Positions 16,120-24,918 of a stretch of 64,000 nucleotides of DNA are shown here, piece by piece (the first letter of the stretch is position 1; every line of letters begins with the position of its first letter). Below the pieces are notes generated by a model that did no database searches, was not told where the DNA came from, and saw only the letters and a list, made by a program, of their open reading frames with translations. This stretch comes from Oceaniferula marina (GTDB taxonomy: Bacteria > Verrucomicrobiota > Verrucomicrobiia > Verrucomicrobiales > Akkermansiaceae): the NCBI RefSeq assembly GCF_013391475.1, contig NZ_JACBAZ010000002.1:347104-411103 (forward strand), read 5' to 3'. The position numbers and the translations under genes were made by a program.

Positions 16120-17591
16120 TGTTTAAAATGATTTCTAAAATCAAAAAAATAATATCTAGGCAGAGTGATGTTGCTAAAAATGGGAGTATTTATTTAGGTT
16201 CGCGTGTAGGCACTAAAATACTTAGTTTTTTGATGTTGCCTGTATGGACTACCTTTTTGTCTCCAGAGCAATATGGAGTCATTGGCTTGATCGTGGCGTA
16301 TTCGGGAATGGTGGGGGCATTACTATTATTAGGCCTGCCATCTGCTATTGTTCGTCATTATCATGACTATGACGATCAGTGGTCTGGATACATAAAAACT
16401 ATTTTTGGATATGCTTTAGGGATACTTTTTCTCGTCTACATGACTATGTGGATGACAGATATCATCTTGCAAGAAGCTGCACCTGATATAATTGGGCGAT
16501 ATAGGAATGTCTTTTGGATTACCCTGACGGGGGGAGTGTTGACTCAATTGTCGATTGCTGGTGTTCAGGCTGAGAGAGCAAGTAAGCAATTTATAATTGG
16601 TAACTTTATCTCATACTTAGTGGGGGTGACGTTGTCGTTGTTGTTCGTAATTTATTTTAGGATGGGAGCAGAGGGGTTCCTGTATGGCATGGGGACAGGC
16701 ACTCTAGTCGGTGTGGCCTACATGGTGTCGAACCGCCGTGAAAAGTGGTTGTTTGGGGGTGGCGCAATTCATGCTCAATACCTCAAAAAAGGGATGAAAT
16801 ATGGAGCGCTATTACTTCCAACTGCTTTATCTGGATGGGCTATCAATTTTTTGGGGCGGATTATCGTAGAGCGGTATAGTGGTTTACAGGAAGTCGGCTT
16901 GTTTTCATTTGCCGGTAATCTAGCAATGGTGATGTCTTTCATTATGATCAGCTTGGTTCAGGCTTGGTCACCAGAGTATTTTGCTAGTCGAAAGAGAGGG
17001 TCAGAAAATGAAATTAAGGCCTCAGTGAGTCATATTGATGGCTTGGCTACAAAATTCTCGTTGATTGTTTTGATTGGTATTGCCAGTTTTGGGACTCCCA
17101 TGCTGTCAGTGTTGATTTCGGATAGGTATCATTCAGCGTTGGGTATGATAACGCCTTTGTGTGTTGGCTATTTGTTTTTTGGCTTCACTAATATAGAAAC
17201 CCGAGAGTGTATGTTTTTGGGAAAGAATTTTCAAGTCTCAGTAATTTACGTGATTGGTGCTTTTGTAGCCATTGTAGGTTCCTTGGCTCTTGTGCCAACC
17301 TACGGCGGCTATGGAGCTAGTATAGCAAGTATGGTTGCCATGTTTATTATGAGTTTGCTGCCATTGGTCATGAATAGGAGGCAAGGGGTTAAAATTTTAA
17401 ACTTAAAGTCATATGGGTTATCTTTCGTATATGGATTGTGTTGTATCTTTGCTGATAAACTAATACCGACTGATGATGTAAATGCATGGTTAGTTAGGAG
17501 TTTTTTTGCGTTATTAATGGGGGGCATGTTATTTGTTGCACTAAATAGTTTCTGCAAATCAAACAAATCAAGAGTTTCGGGAGCTGTATGA
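16119..17591 (+). CDS. Wzx-type polysaccharide flippase
   Basis: 490-residue integral membrane protein of the MATE/MVF (oligosaccharide flippase) superfamily, with about 12-14 hydrophobic helices. It starts with a polar N terminus, SRVGTKILSFLMLPVWTTFLSPEQYGVIGL, typical of Wzx/RfbX proteins. It would move the lipid-linked repeat unit to the periplasmic face. The GTG at 16119 overlaps the reductase stop by one base, and AAGGAGG lies at 16099-16105; ATG 16128 is an alternative. From here to 43474 the intergenic tandem repeats vanish and genes are tightly packed. Confidence 0.9.
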   Translation: MFKMISKIKKIISRQSDVAKNGSIYLGSRVGTKILSFLMLPVWTTFLSPEQYGVIGLIVAYSGMVGALLLLGLPSAIVRHYHDYDDQWSGYIKTIFGYALGILFLVYMTMWMTDIILQEAAPDIIGRYRNVFWITLTGGVLTQLSIAGVQAERASKQFIIGNFISYLVGVTLSLLFVIYFRMGAEGFLYGMGTGTLVGVAYMVSNRREKWLFGGGAIHAQYLKKGMKYGALLLPTALSGWAINFLGRIIVERYSGLQEVGLFSFAGNLAMVMSFIMISLVQAWSPEYFASRKRGSENEIKASVSHIDGLATKFSLIVLIGIASFGTPMLSVLISDRYHSALGMITPLCVGYLFFGFTNIETRECMFLGKNFQVSVIYVIGAFVAIVGSLALVPTYGGYGASIASMVAMFIMSLLPLVMNRRQGVKILNLKSYGLSFVYGLCCIFADKLIPTDDVNAWLVRSFFALLMGGMLFVALNSFCKSNKSRVSGAV

Positions 17592-18283
17592 AAGATCTGT
17601 ATATTGTCGGCGACTCATTAGGTTTGGCTCGCCCTGCTACCCGTAAAGATATGGCTGTGAGTTATCGCGACACATATGTAGCACGTATCAGAGATCATTA
17701 TGATGGTTCGGGTGTTCACGTGCATCATAATGGGCGCCGTGAACGTACCGTGGATGAGGTGTATTATTTAACGGATGAAATAATTTGGTCCAGGCCGGAG
17801 AGAGTTATAATACAGGTGGGCATTGTTGATTGTGCACCACGCGTTTTTTCTCGATGGCAAAGAGCTTGCTTGGCAAGGCTGCCGAAGCTAATTCGTGTGC
17901 CAATTTTAATGTTTGTAAATAAATATAAACTCTTGTTGTTGAGCTTTCGGCCATGGGTAGTTTATACCAGCAAAAAAGCATTCAAAAAAAATGTAGATAA
18001 AATATTACTAAAATTTCAGGAGCATAATATTAAAGTGATTTTCTGCAGTATAGCCCCAGCAGGAAAAGGAATGCTATCAAGGAATCCTCGGATTCAGAGT
18101 CAAATTAATAAATACAATGCCATTATAAACGAGGTGGTTAAAAGCAGAGGCGGTGTCATTGTGCCACTTTGCGATGTATTCAAGGATGATTGTGAGGCAT
18201 GTTTGCTTAGCGATGGACATCATTTTAGTGCCCATGGTCATCATCGTTTAGCAGATACCTTGATTAATAGTTACATAGAATGA
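17588..18283 (+). CDS. SGNH/GDSL-type esterase or acyl-processing protein
   Basis: 231 residues. The GDSL-like block VGDSLGLA near residue 8 gives the nucleophile Ser, VGIVDCAPR resembles block III, and the C-terminal DGHHFSAHGHH supplies the Asp-x-x-His pair. No signal peptide is seen, so it probably acts in the cytoplasm on an acylated sugar or nucleotide-sugar. Overlaps of 4 bp on both sides (with wzx and the NeuB-like gene) place it in one operon. Substrate unknown. Confidence 0.75.
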   Translation: MKDLYIVGDSLGLARPATRKDMAVSYRDTYVARIRDHYDGSGVHVHHNGRRERTVDEVYYLTDEIIWSRPERVIIQVGIVDCAPRVFSRWQRACLARLPKLIRVPILMFVNKYKLLLLSFRPWVVYTSKKAFKKNVDKILLKFQEHNIKVIFCSIAPAGKGMLSRNPRIQSQINKYNAIINEVVKSRGGVIVPLCDVFKDDCEACLLSDGHHFSAHGHHRLADTLINSYIE

Positions 18284-19284
18284 AGATGAAAAACAATACC
18301 TATATCATTGCGGAAATGGCCTGCTCACACGATGGGAAGGTGGATTTAGCAAAACAAATTATCGATGGCGCGGGCAAAGCAGGTGCAGACGCAATACAAT
18401 TTCAAATATGGAAATTGTCGGAGTCGTTGGTCCCCAGCCATGCTGACTACGACTTTTGCTCTACGCTGGAATTGAGCCAGGACCAGTGGGGCGAACTAGT
18501 CGGCTATGTCCGTGAACATTATCCGGAAATGGAAATTATTGGATGTGTAGAGGAGCCGGCAAGTGTGCAATTTTGTGAGAAGGTGGCAATTGATGCATAT
18601 AAACTGCATACTTCAGAACTATCCAATCCGGTTATGATTGATGAGGTCGCCAAAACCGGGAAGCGGATTGATCTCAGTGTAGGTGCTTCCACCTTGGATG
18701 AGATCCAGAAAGCACTGACGAGGATTCGTAGCCTGAGTGATGCCGACGTCTGGTTGATGTACGGGTATCAGAATTTTCCGACCGATCCTGAGAAAGTCAA
18801 TTTGGACTGGCTGGTGACTCTCAAAAACTTGTTTGGGCTAAGGGTTGGATATCAGGATCATACGGACGCCGAAAGCGCGGGGGCTTTCTGGCTTCCAGCC
18901 GCATCGACAGGTATGGGGATTGATGTTCAAGAAAAACACATTACCCACAACCGCTCTAGAAAAGGCTGTGATCATCAGGCGGCCCTGAATCCGGATGAAT
19001 TTGCCAGGTTTGTCGAGATGTGTAAGACTCTTGATTGTGCAAAGGGAGAATATAGACCACGGAGTTTTTCTGCTGACGAACAGAAATATCGTAAGTATGC
19101 GAAGAAGAGTCTGGTGGCCAATAAGGATCTTCTCGAAGGTAATGTGATCACTGGTTCTGATCTTGTGGCAATGCGTGCAAATGATCTGGGGTTACCACCT
19201 GATGAAGTGGAGATATTGCTTGGTAGAAAACTTCGCAAAGCCGTTGCGAAATATGAACTGGTGACAATCAAAGACACACTATGA
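18280..19284 (+). CDS. Divergent NeuB-family (SpsE-like) synthase
   Basis: 334 residues with a NeuB-type barrel followed by a C-terminal SAF (antifreeze-like) domain. It keeps IAEMACSHDG, YKLHTSEL, GYQDHT and EKHITHNR, the counterparts of IAEAGVNHNG, the Lys-containing SGE segment, GYSDHT and EKHLTLDR. Differences from the orthodox paralogue at 20023: VKFQT is IQFQI (PEP-site Lys replaced by Gln), and HCVSNYP is YGYQNFP. It may condense PEP with an unusual aldose or have another role. It forms a tight pair with the SpsF-like gene that follows (4 bp overlap). Confidence 0.85.
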   Translation: MKMKNNTYIIAEMACSHDGKVDLAKQIIDGAGKAGADAIQFQIWKLSESLVPSHADYDFCSTLELSQDQWGELVGYVREHYPEMEIIGCVEEPASVQFCEKVAIDAYKLHTSELSNPVMIDEVAKTGKRIDLSVGASTLDEIQKALTRIRSLSDADVWLMYGYQNFPTDPEKVNLDWLVTLKNLFGLRVGYQDHTDAESAGAFWLPAASTGMGIDVQEKHITHNRSRKGCDHQAALNPDEFARFVEMCKTLDCAKGEYRPRSFSADEQKYRKYAKKSLVANKDLLEGNVITGSDLVAMRANDLGLPPDEVEILLGRKLRKAVAKYELVTIKDTL

Positions 19285-20033
19285 AAAAGCGTATAGGAAT
19301 CCTCATTACAGGGAGGTTGAAATCAACCCGACTAAAACTGAAGGCATTGAAGGAGATTCAAGGCCGGTCGATGTTCTCACACATGGTGGATCGGTTGAAG
19401 TTAGCCTCGCGCCCGGATATTATCGTGCTATGTACTTCGGATTTGAGTGGTGATGACAGGTTGGCGGATCTGGCCATAGAGGAAGGGATAGAGGTATACC
19501 GGGGGCATCCTGATGATGTTCTTGCTAGGTTAACTGGTGCAGCGGTAAAATTTGATCTGGATACCGTTATCAACTGCATGGCGGACAATCCTTTCTCGGA
19601 CCCTGAAATCATTGACCAGCTTGCCGATTATCACATAGGCGCTAATTATGATTATACACGAACAGAGGGAGTACCCTTGGGCCTGTTTTCCTATGCGCTG
19701 GAGCGGAAGGCACTCGAAAAAGTATGCAGAATCAAGGATGATATTGATACTGAGATCTGGGGTGCCTACTTCACAGATACTGGTTGCTTTAATTGCGGTG
19801 TCATGAAGGTGGTCGATGAGCAGTGGAACTTCCCAGAGCTTCGTCTCACGGTGGACACGGCTCCAGATTTTGATGTCGTGACCCGTATATTTAATGCCCT
19901 TAATGTGGATGGCGAAGATTTTTCCGGACCTTCTATCATCCGGTATTCACGTGCACATCCTGAATTGATGGAGATTAATAAGGGCGTCGAACAGAAAAAG
20001 GGGCATTCAATAAAGTTGAAAGATGTTGACTAG
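19281..20033 (+). CDS. SpsF/NeuA-like cytidylyltransferase
   Basis: 250 residues of the SpsF (acylneuraminate cytidylyltransferase-related) family. The N terminus ITGRLKSTRLKLKALKEIQG is the nucleotide-binding loop (usual form R.xSxRLPgKxL), and CMADNPFSDPEIID is the metal-binding region. It probably makes the CMP-activated nonulosonate. No dedicated LegF/PtmB-type enzyme is present, so this may activate the products of one or both NeuB-type synthases. It overlaps the orthodox synthase by 11 bp. Confidence 0.85.
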   Translation: MKKRIGILITGRLKSTRLKLKALKEIQGRSMFSHMVDRLKLASRPDIIVLCTSDLSGDDRLADLAIEEGIEVYRGHPDDVLARLTGAAVKFDLDTVINCMADNPFSDPEIIDQLADYHIGANYDYTRTEGVPLGLFSYALERKALEKVCRIKDDIDTEIWGAYFTDTGCFNCGVMKVVDEQWNFPELRLTVDTAPDFDVVTRIFNALNVDGEDFSGPSIIRYSRAHPELMEINKGVEQKKGHSIKLKDVD

Positions 20034-21057
20034 ATGGGACAGAAGTCGATGCTTTGTAATCGCAGAAGCTGGGGTGAACCACAACGGTGATATTGCGGTG
20101 GCCAAACGCCTCATCGACGCAGCAAAAGATGCGGGTGCAGATGCGGTTAAATTCCAAACATGGATCACCGAGCTTATAGTAACTGAAGACTCGGCGAGTG
20201 CGGATTACCAGCAACAGAACACTGGTAAGCAGAGCCAGTATGAGCTACTTAAAGCTCTCGAACTGAGCCATGATCAGTTTATCCAGCTCAAGGACTATGC
20301 TCATCAGGTGGGTATCTGGTTCCTTTCAACTCCGGACGAGGAAGTTAGCGCGGAGTTTCTCTTAAGTAATGGTATGGAATTAATCAAGGTCGGGAGTGGT
20401 GAGTTGACCAATCTTCCATTCCTTGATTTTCTGGCCAGAAAACGTCTGCCCATGATTGTGTCTACGGGCATGGCGACCATGCAGGAAGTTGAAAGCGCGG
20501 TGACAACCATTCAAGAGGCGGGTACCATAGACCTCAGCCTGCTGCATTGTGTTTCAAACTACCCAGCAGATCCGGCAGACTGTAATTTACGTGCGATGGC
20601 GACGATGCGGAAGGAATTTGGCCTACCGGTCGGTTATTCTGATCACACAATGGGTAATGAGATATGCTTGGCTGCGGTGGCACTCGGAGCTACTATCATC
20701 GAGAAACATCTCACTCTTGACCGCACGATGGACGGGCCTGATCATGGTTGTTCATCCGAGCCTGCCGAATTTGCAGAGTTGGTTAAAGGTATCAGGGATA
20801 TTGAATCCGCAATGGGCGACGGGGTGAAGCAACCGGTATCCTGTGAGTTAGCAACCCGCAAAGTGGTCAGGAAGGAAATTGTTGCCAAAAGGGACATGCG
20901 GATTGGCGAGATTTTGCAGATATCCGACCTGACTCTTAAGAGAGGAAACGGGGAAGGGTTGGGCAGTGATCAGTTTGAAAATGTGATTGGGAAGTGTGTG
21001 ATAGAGGCAATACCGGAGAACGCGCTTGTGTTGCCTAGCAAGTTGTCTGTAACGTGA
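20023..21057 (+). CDS. legI: Nonulosonic acid synthase (legionaminic/neuraminic acid synthase)
   Basis: 344 residues. It condenses PEP with a 6-carbon amino sugar to give a nine-carbon acid. Family elements are intact: IAEAGVNHNG, AVKFQTW, KVGSGELTNLP, VSTGMAT, LLHCVSNYPADP, GYSDHTMG, EKHLTLDRTMDGPDH, and a C-terminal SAF domain. Linked LegB-, LegC-, LegG- and PtmE-type genes favour legionaminic acid over Neu5Ac; sequence alone does not settle this. Confidence 0.88.
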   Translation: MLTRWDRSRCFVIAEAGVNHNGDIAVAKRLIDAAKDAGADAVKFQTWITELIVTEDSASADYQQQNTGKQSQYELLKALELSHDQFIQLKDYAHQVGIWFLSTPDEEVSAEFLLSNGMELIKVGSGELTNLPFLDFLARKRLPMIVSTGMATMQEVESAVTTIQEAGTIDLSLLHCVSNYPADPADCNLRAMATMRKEFGLPVGYSDHTMGNEICLAAVALGATIIEKHLTLDRTMDGPDHGCSSEPAEFAELVKGIRDIESAMGDGVKQPVSCELATRKVVRKEIVAKRDMRIGEILQISDLTLKRGNGEGLGSDQFENVIGKCVIEAIPENALVLPSKLSVT

Positions 21058-21058
21058 T

Positions 21059-22231
21059 ATGATGGTGGAGAGTCGCAAGATTGCTGTATTTACCTCGGCT
21101 CGTTCTGAGTACGGGAGTTTTCGAGGGATGCTCGAAGCGATAGAGCAGCATCCGGGTTTGGAATTGTGCTTATTCGTAAGCGGGACACATCTTGCTGAGC
21201 AAGATGGCTATACTATCAGCGAAATTGAGGATGACGGATTCGAAGTTACCGCCCGGATACCCATGTTTGATGGGGACAGAAGCTCCGAAGGGTATGCCAG
21301 AGCCTTGGGCAGAGAGTGGCTTGGGTTGGTGGATGCCGTCAGCGAACATCGCCCCGATATCATCCTGATAAATGGCGACCGCGGCGAGTTATTGCCTGTA
21401 GCATCTGTAGCGTTAACTCTAGGCATTCCCGTCGCGCATATTGCCGGTGGTGAGATTACTGAAGGTGCGATTGACGACTCAGTGCGGCACGCTGTATCCA
21501 AGCTTAGCCATCTCCACTTTGTCACTAACGACCTCCATGCGCGGAGACTGTGCCAACTGGGAGAGGAAAGTTGGCGTATTGTCATTTCCGGTGAGCCCGC
21601 TCTCGATAGTATCAGCAAAATGACATTGCTCACAAAAAGTGAATTAGAGGAGTCGCTTGAAATCAAGTTGAACGATCCGATCGTATTGGTCACTTACCAT
21701 CCTGAAACTCTGGGAGAAGCGGGTCTGGCTGAACTCGAGGCGACGCTGGAAGCGATGGTATCCGTGGACGCAACTTACGTGATTACTTATCCCAATGCGG
21801 ATCCCGGAAGCGAACCAATACTCGAGCGTCTCAAACGGTTTGCTGGTGAAAATGAACAGGCCATGCTCGTGTCGTCTTTAGGACAAGTCCGATATTACAG
21901 CATGCTTGCATGTTGCGCGGCGATGTTAGGAAATTCTTCCAGTGGTCTTTGGGAGGCTCCCACCTTTAGGCTTCCAGTGGTCAACCTCGGTGGTAGGCAA
22001 GCAGGCAGATTACGTGCTGGTAACGTGATTGATATTTCGGATGTTAGTGCCCAGGCTGTTCGACGGGGCCTTGAACAGGCGATATCACAGGAGTTCAATA
22101 AGTCATTGGAATGTCTTGCAAACCCATATGGTAATGGGCATGCAGTGGACAAGATCATCAGTGTGCTCGAGTCTGTTCCGTTAGATATTAGATTGCTGCG
22201 CAAAAAGTTTGTAAATACCTGTGATGAGTGA
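21059..22231 (+). CDS. legG: UDP/GDP-sugar 2-epimerase, hydrolysing (NeuC/LegG type)
   Basis: 390-residue GT-B-fold epimerase. It releases the nucleotide and inverts C2, giving the free amino sugar used by the synthase upstream. Visible family marks are FTSARSEYGSFRGML, the LINGDRGELLPVA segment, AHIAGGEITEGAIDDSVRHAVSKLSHLHFV, SGEPALD, and the C-terminal GNSSSGLWEAPTFRLPVVNLGGRQAGR. These match hydrolysing NeuC/LegG rather than non-hydrolysing WecB. Two adjacent ATGs (21059, 21062) are possible starts. It overlaps the next gene by 8 bp. Confidence 0.9.
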   Translation: MMVESRKIAVFTSARSEYGSFRGMLEAIEQHPGLELCLFVSGTHLAEQDGYTISEIEDDGFEVTARIPMFDGDRSSEGYARALGREWLGLVDAVSEHRPDIILINGDRGELLPVASVALTLGIPVAHIAGGEITEGAIDDSVRHAVSKLSHLHFVTNDLHARRLCQLGEESWRIVISGEPALDSISKMTLLTKSELEESLEIKLNDPIVLVTYHPETLGEAGLAELEATLEAMVSVDATYVITYPNADPGSEPILERLKRFAGENEQAMLVSSLGQVRYYSMLACCAAMLGNSSSGLWEAPTFRLPVVNLGGRQAGRLRAGNVIDISDVSAQAVRRGLEQAISQEFNKSLECLANPYGNGHAVDKIISVLESVPLDIRLLRKKFVNTCDE

Positions 22232-23276
22232 GATCCATACCTATGATTCTGTGAGGAATGATATACGCTGGCGACAGGCACTCGGTGTATGGACGGACGT
22301 ATATTTTCAACCAGAATGGCTTACATTGCATCTGTTCGATGAAGGAGCGGTAGGCCTGCTCTTTGAGTATAAAGAAGGAGATGCAGTTTGGCTCTATGCT
22401 TTTGTCAAACGACCAATTCCGACAGAATATGGGCAGTTGAATTGCTTCGACATCGAGAGTGCCTACGGCTATGGTGGCCCCTTGAGCTCGTCCGATGACG
22501 AGGAGTTTCTGAAACGGTCACGTGGGGCTTTTGAGAAATGGTGTATTGATCAGGGGATCGTGGCTGAGTTCTGCGCATTTCACCCGATGTTGAGCAATGA
22601 GAAGTGGATGTTGTCTGATAATCTCAAGATTTTGACAGACCGGGAAACAGTAGCACTCAATCTGGGTGGTGAAAATCCGCTGAGTGACAATTACTCTGCC
22701 GACGGGCGTTATATGTGTCGGCGTGGGCAGCGTGAGGGAATCCGAATTGAAGAAGTTCCAGTTGATCAGGGTTTTGATCGATTTGTGGAGATGTACCTTG
22801 AGGCAATGCAGCGGTTGAATGCATCCAAATTTTATTTATTCAACGGCAGATATTTTGAGCAGTTGGAGCAGCTAGTGCGCGCGCGCGGATGGCTCATGGC
22901 TGCTTTAAAGAATGAGGAATGGGTGGCAGCTTCGCTGTTTCTCCACGGAGATCAGTGGCTGCATTATCATCTTTCAGCTAACAATATGGATGTTAAGGCA
23001 CCGGGAGCAACCAACATGCTGCTGGATGCAGCGGCACACAAGGGATGTTCCATGGGATTGACGGCATTTCATCTTGGCGGTGGCCGTACCAATGCGGAAA
23101 AAGATAGCCTCCTTAAATTCAAGGCTTCCATGGGAAAGGAAAAGCAGCAGTTTAAGATTGGTAAAGCAATTCATCATCCCGATGTATACCACGCAATCAT
23201 CAAGCAGTGGGAAGCAAGGCAGCCTGAGCAGGTTGCCTCAATAGGACAACGCTTGTTGAGATATCGCAGTAGATAA
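22224..23276 (+). CDS. GNAT/FemAB-like N-acyltransferase
   Basis: 350-residue protein resembling the BioF2-like/FemAB acyltransferase group, with a twin-GNAT layout. It has a FVKRPIP segment, an acceptor half ending at SDNLKIL, and a C-terminal GNAT half with WVAASLFLHGDQWLHYHLSANN and GLTAFHLGGGRTNAEKDSLLKFKASMG. Its place between the epimerase and the PtmE-like gene makes it a candidate for N-acylation of a legionaminic intermediate, because no LegH-type acetyltransferase is seen. Donor and acceptor are unknown. Confidence 0.7.
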   Translation: MSEIHTYDSVRNDIRWRQALGVWTDVYFQPEWLTLHLFDEGAVGLLFEYKEGDAVWLYAFVKRPIPTEYGQLNCFDIESAYGYGGPLSSSDDEEFLKRSRGAFEKWCIDQGIVAEFCAFHPMLSNEKWMLSDNLKILTDRETVALNLGGENPLSDNYSADGRYMCRRGQREGIRIEEVPVDQGFDRFVEMYLEAMQRLNASKFYLFNGRYFEQLEQLVRARGWLMAALKNEEWVAASLFLHGDQWLHYHLSANNMDVKAPGATNMLLDAAAHKGCSMGLTAFHLGGGRTNAEKDSLLKFKASMGKEKQQFKIGKAIHHPDVYHAIIKQWEARQPEQVASIGQRLLRYRSR

Positions 23277-23277
23277 T

Positions 23278-24396
23278 ATGAAGAGTGAACTTCTGAAAAA
23301 ATATTTGGTATCCCAAAGCCAGTCTGTTCGGGAACTGATGCAAGTCATCGGAGAGAACGCGAGGGGCATTGCTTTGGCAGTGGATTCTGATGGGGTGCTC
23401 ATTACCACTCTAACAGATGGAGATGTCCGCAGGGGGCTTTTAAATGGTCTGTGTTTGAAAAGTCAGATTGGAGAGTTGGTGGAAGATAAGGAAAGTCGGA
23501 TTGCACACCCTGCACTCGTCGTTTCTCCTGATGTTGCTGATGACGAGTGTTTGCGAATCATGGAGGAGGCAGGGGTCAGACAGATCCCAGTAGTGGACGA
23601 ATTTGGGCATGTTGTGGACCTGGTGTCTAAGGATTTATTACTGGATAAGGCGGCGTTACGGTTGAACTACGTCGCTGAGGAACCTAAGGCTTCATCTCAA
23701 TACGAGGATATGGAGGCCAGCGGTGTGATTATGGCCGGGGGATTCGGCACTCGACTCCGACCATTGACCGATCATATGCCGAAACCCATGCTGCCAATCA
23801 ATGACCGTCCTCTATTAGAGTACATCGTTGAGCGCTTCGAGAGGGCTGGAATTCGAAAGTTATATGTATCCACCCACTACAAACGGGAAGTCATCGAGAA
23901 CCATTTTCGCGATGGGTCTGGACATAATGTGAGCATTGATTATCTGCATGAGGATGATCCCCTGGGGACGGCCGGCGCTCTAGGTCTGATTGAAAAAGTG
24001 AATCGCCCCTTGGTAATGACCAACGGTGACATTCTAACGGAAATTGATTTCAGATCTTTATTGTGTTTCCATCATGAGCATGACGCCATGCTTACAGTGG
24101 GTGTCAGGCAGTATGATATCAAGGTGCCATTTGGTGTGATGAACACGAAAGGATCAGATGTGATTTCCATCGACGAAAAGCCGGTGCTCGATTTCTTAGT
24201 CAACGCCGGAGTGTATGTGGTTTCTCCTGCTGCCTACGACCTCATACCAAAGAATAAACACTACAATATGACGGATCTGATCGAGGATATTCTCGCAGCT
24301 GAAGGCTCGGTAGCGGCGTTTCCTATCGTAGAATATTGGTTGGATATTGGCCAAATGTCTGACTATCAACAGGCTCAAAACGATCATCATGAATAA
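23278..24396 (+). CDS. ptmE: CBS-domain sugar-1-phosphate nucleotidyltransferase (PtmE type)
   Basis: 372 residues. Two CBS domains span about 1-125 (TTLTDGDVRRGLLNG is typical), followed by a nucleotidyltransferase domain starting at GVIMAGGFGTRLRPLT with PKPMLPI and a metal site TNGDIL. This domain order matches Campylobacter PtmE, which makes GDP-GlcN from glucosamine-1-phosphate, starting the GDP-linked legionaminic acid route. Its neighbours are LegG-, LegB- and LegC-like genes, which supports that reading. GTP specificity is inferred. Confidence 0.85.
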   Translation: MKSELLKKYLVSQSQSVRELMQVIGENARGIALAVDSDGVLITTLTDGDVRRGLLNGLCLKSQIGELVEDKESRIAHPALVVSPDVADDECLRIMEEAGVRQIPVVDEFGHVVDLVSKDLLLDKAALRLNYVAEEPKASSQYEDMEASGVIMAGGFGTRLRPLTDHMPKPMLPINDRPLLEYIVERFERAGIRKLYVSTHYKREVIENHFRDGSGHNVSIDYLHEDDPLGTAGALGLIEKVNRPLVMTNGDILTEIDFRSLLCFHHEHDAMLTVGVRQYDIKVPFGVMNTKGSDVISIDEKPVLDFLVNAGVYVVSPAAYDLIPKNKHYNMTDLIEDILAAEGSVAAFPIVEYWLDIGQMSDYQQAQNDHHE

Positions 24397-24411
24397 CGAC
24401 ACACTCATAAA

Positions 24412-24885
24412 ATGATAATATCCACACTTACAGAAGCGGATGCGCAAACCACTGGCTCTGCAGCCATGAAAACAGCCCTTGATTTTCTCAAAGCCAATTT
24501 CAATGGAGAGATAACTGAAGGCAGGTTCGAGGTGGATGACGGAGAGCTGTTTGGTTACTCACAAGTTTACCAAACGGAGTTGCCAGGCGAAAATGTTGTC
24601 TATGAAGTACACCGAAGATATATCGACGTTCAATACATTATTTCTGGGAGCGAAACGATGCGCTGGTTGCCTCTCGACGAATTGTCTGAGACGCAACCCT
24701 ATGATGTAGAGGGTGATTATCTGCTTGGTATAGCAGGAGGCAGTCATTATAGTGAAATCAGTTTTAGAGAGGGACAAATAATGGTGATGTATCCCGGTGA
24801 CGCCCATGCGGCATGTCTGGCAAGCCCCGAAGGTGTACAGGAGGTCAGGAAGCTGGTTGTGAAGGTGCCAATATGCGAAGAATAA
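24412..24885 (+). CDS. YhcH/YjgK/YiaL (NanQ)-family cupin
   Basis: 157-residue beta-barrel protein. Family marks are the VYEVHRRYIDVQYIISGSE segment, the acidic DVEGDYLL region and MVMYPGDAHAACLA with conserved metal-binding His residues. E. coli YhcH (NanQ) has been described as a sialic-acid anomerase in catabolism. In this biosynthetic setting it could set the anomer of the nonulosonate before CMP activation, which is inferred only from position. It lies 15 bp after the PtmE-like gene and 33 bp before legB. Confidence 0.85.
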   Translation: MIISTLTEADAQTTGSAAMKTALDFLKANFNGEITEGRFEVDDGELFGYSQVYQTELPGENVVYEVHRRYIDVQYIISGSETMRWLPLDELSETQPYDVEGDYLLGIAGGSHYSEISFREGQIMVMYPGDAHAACLASPEGVQEVRKLVVKVPICEE

Positions 24886-24918
24886 CATGATAGCCGTGTA
24901 CAAATCCAAATAAATCAT

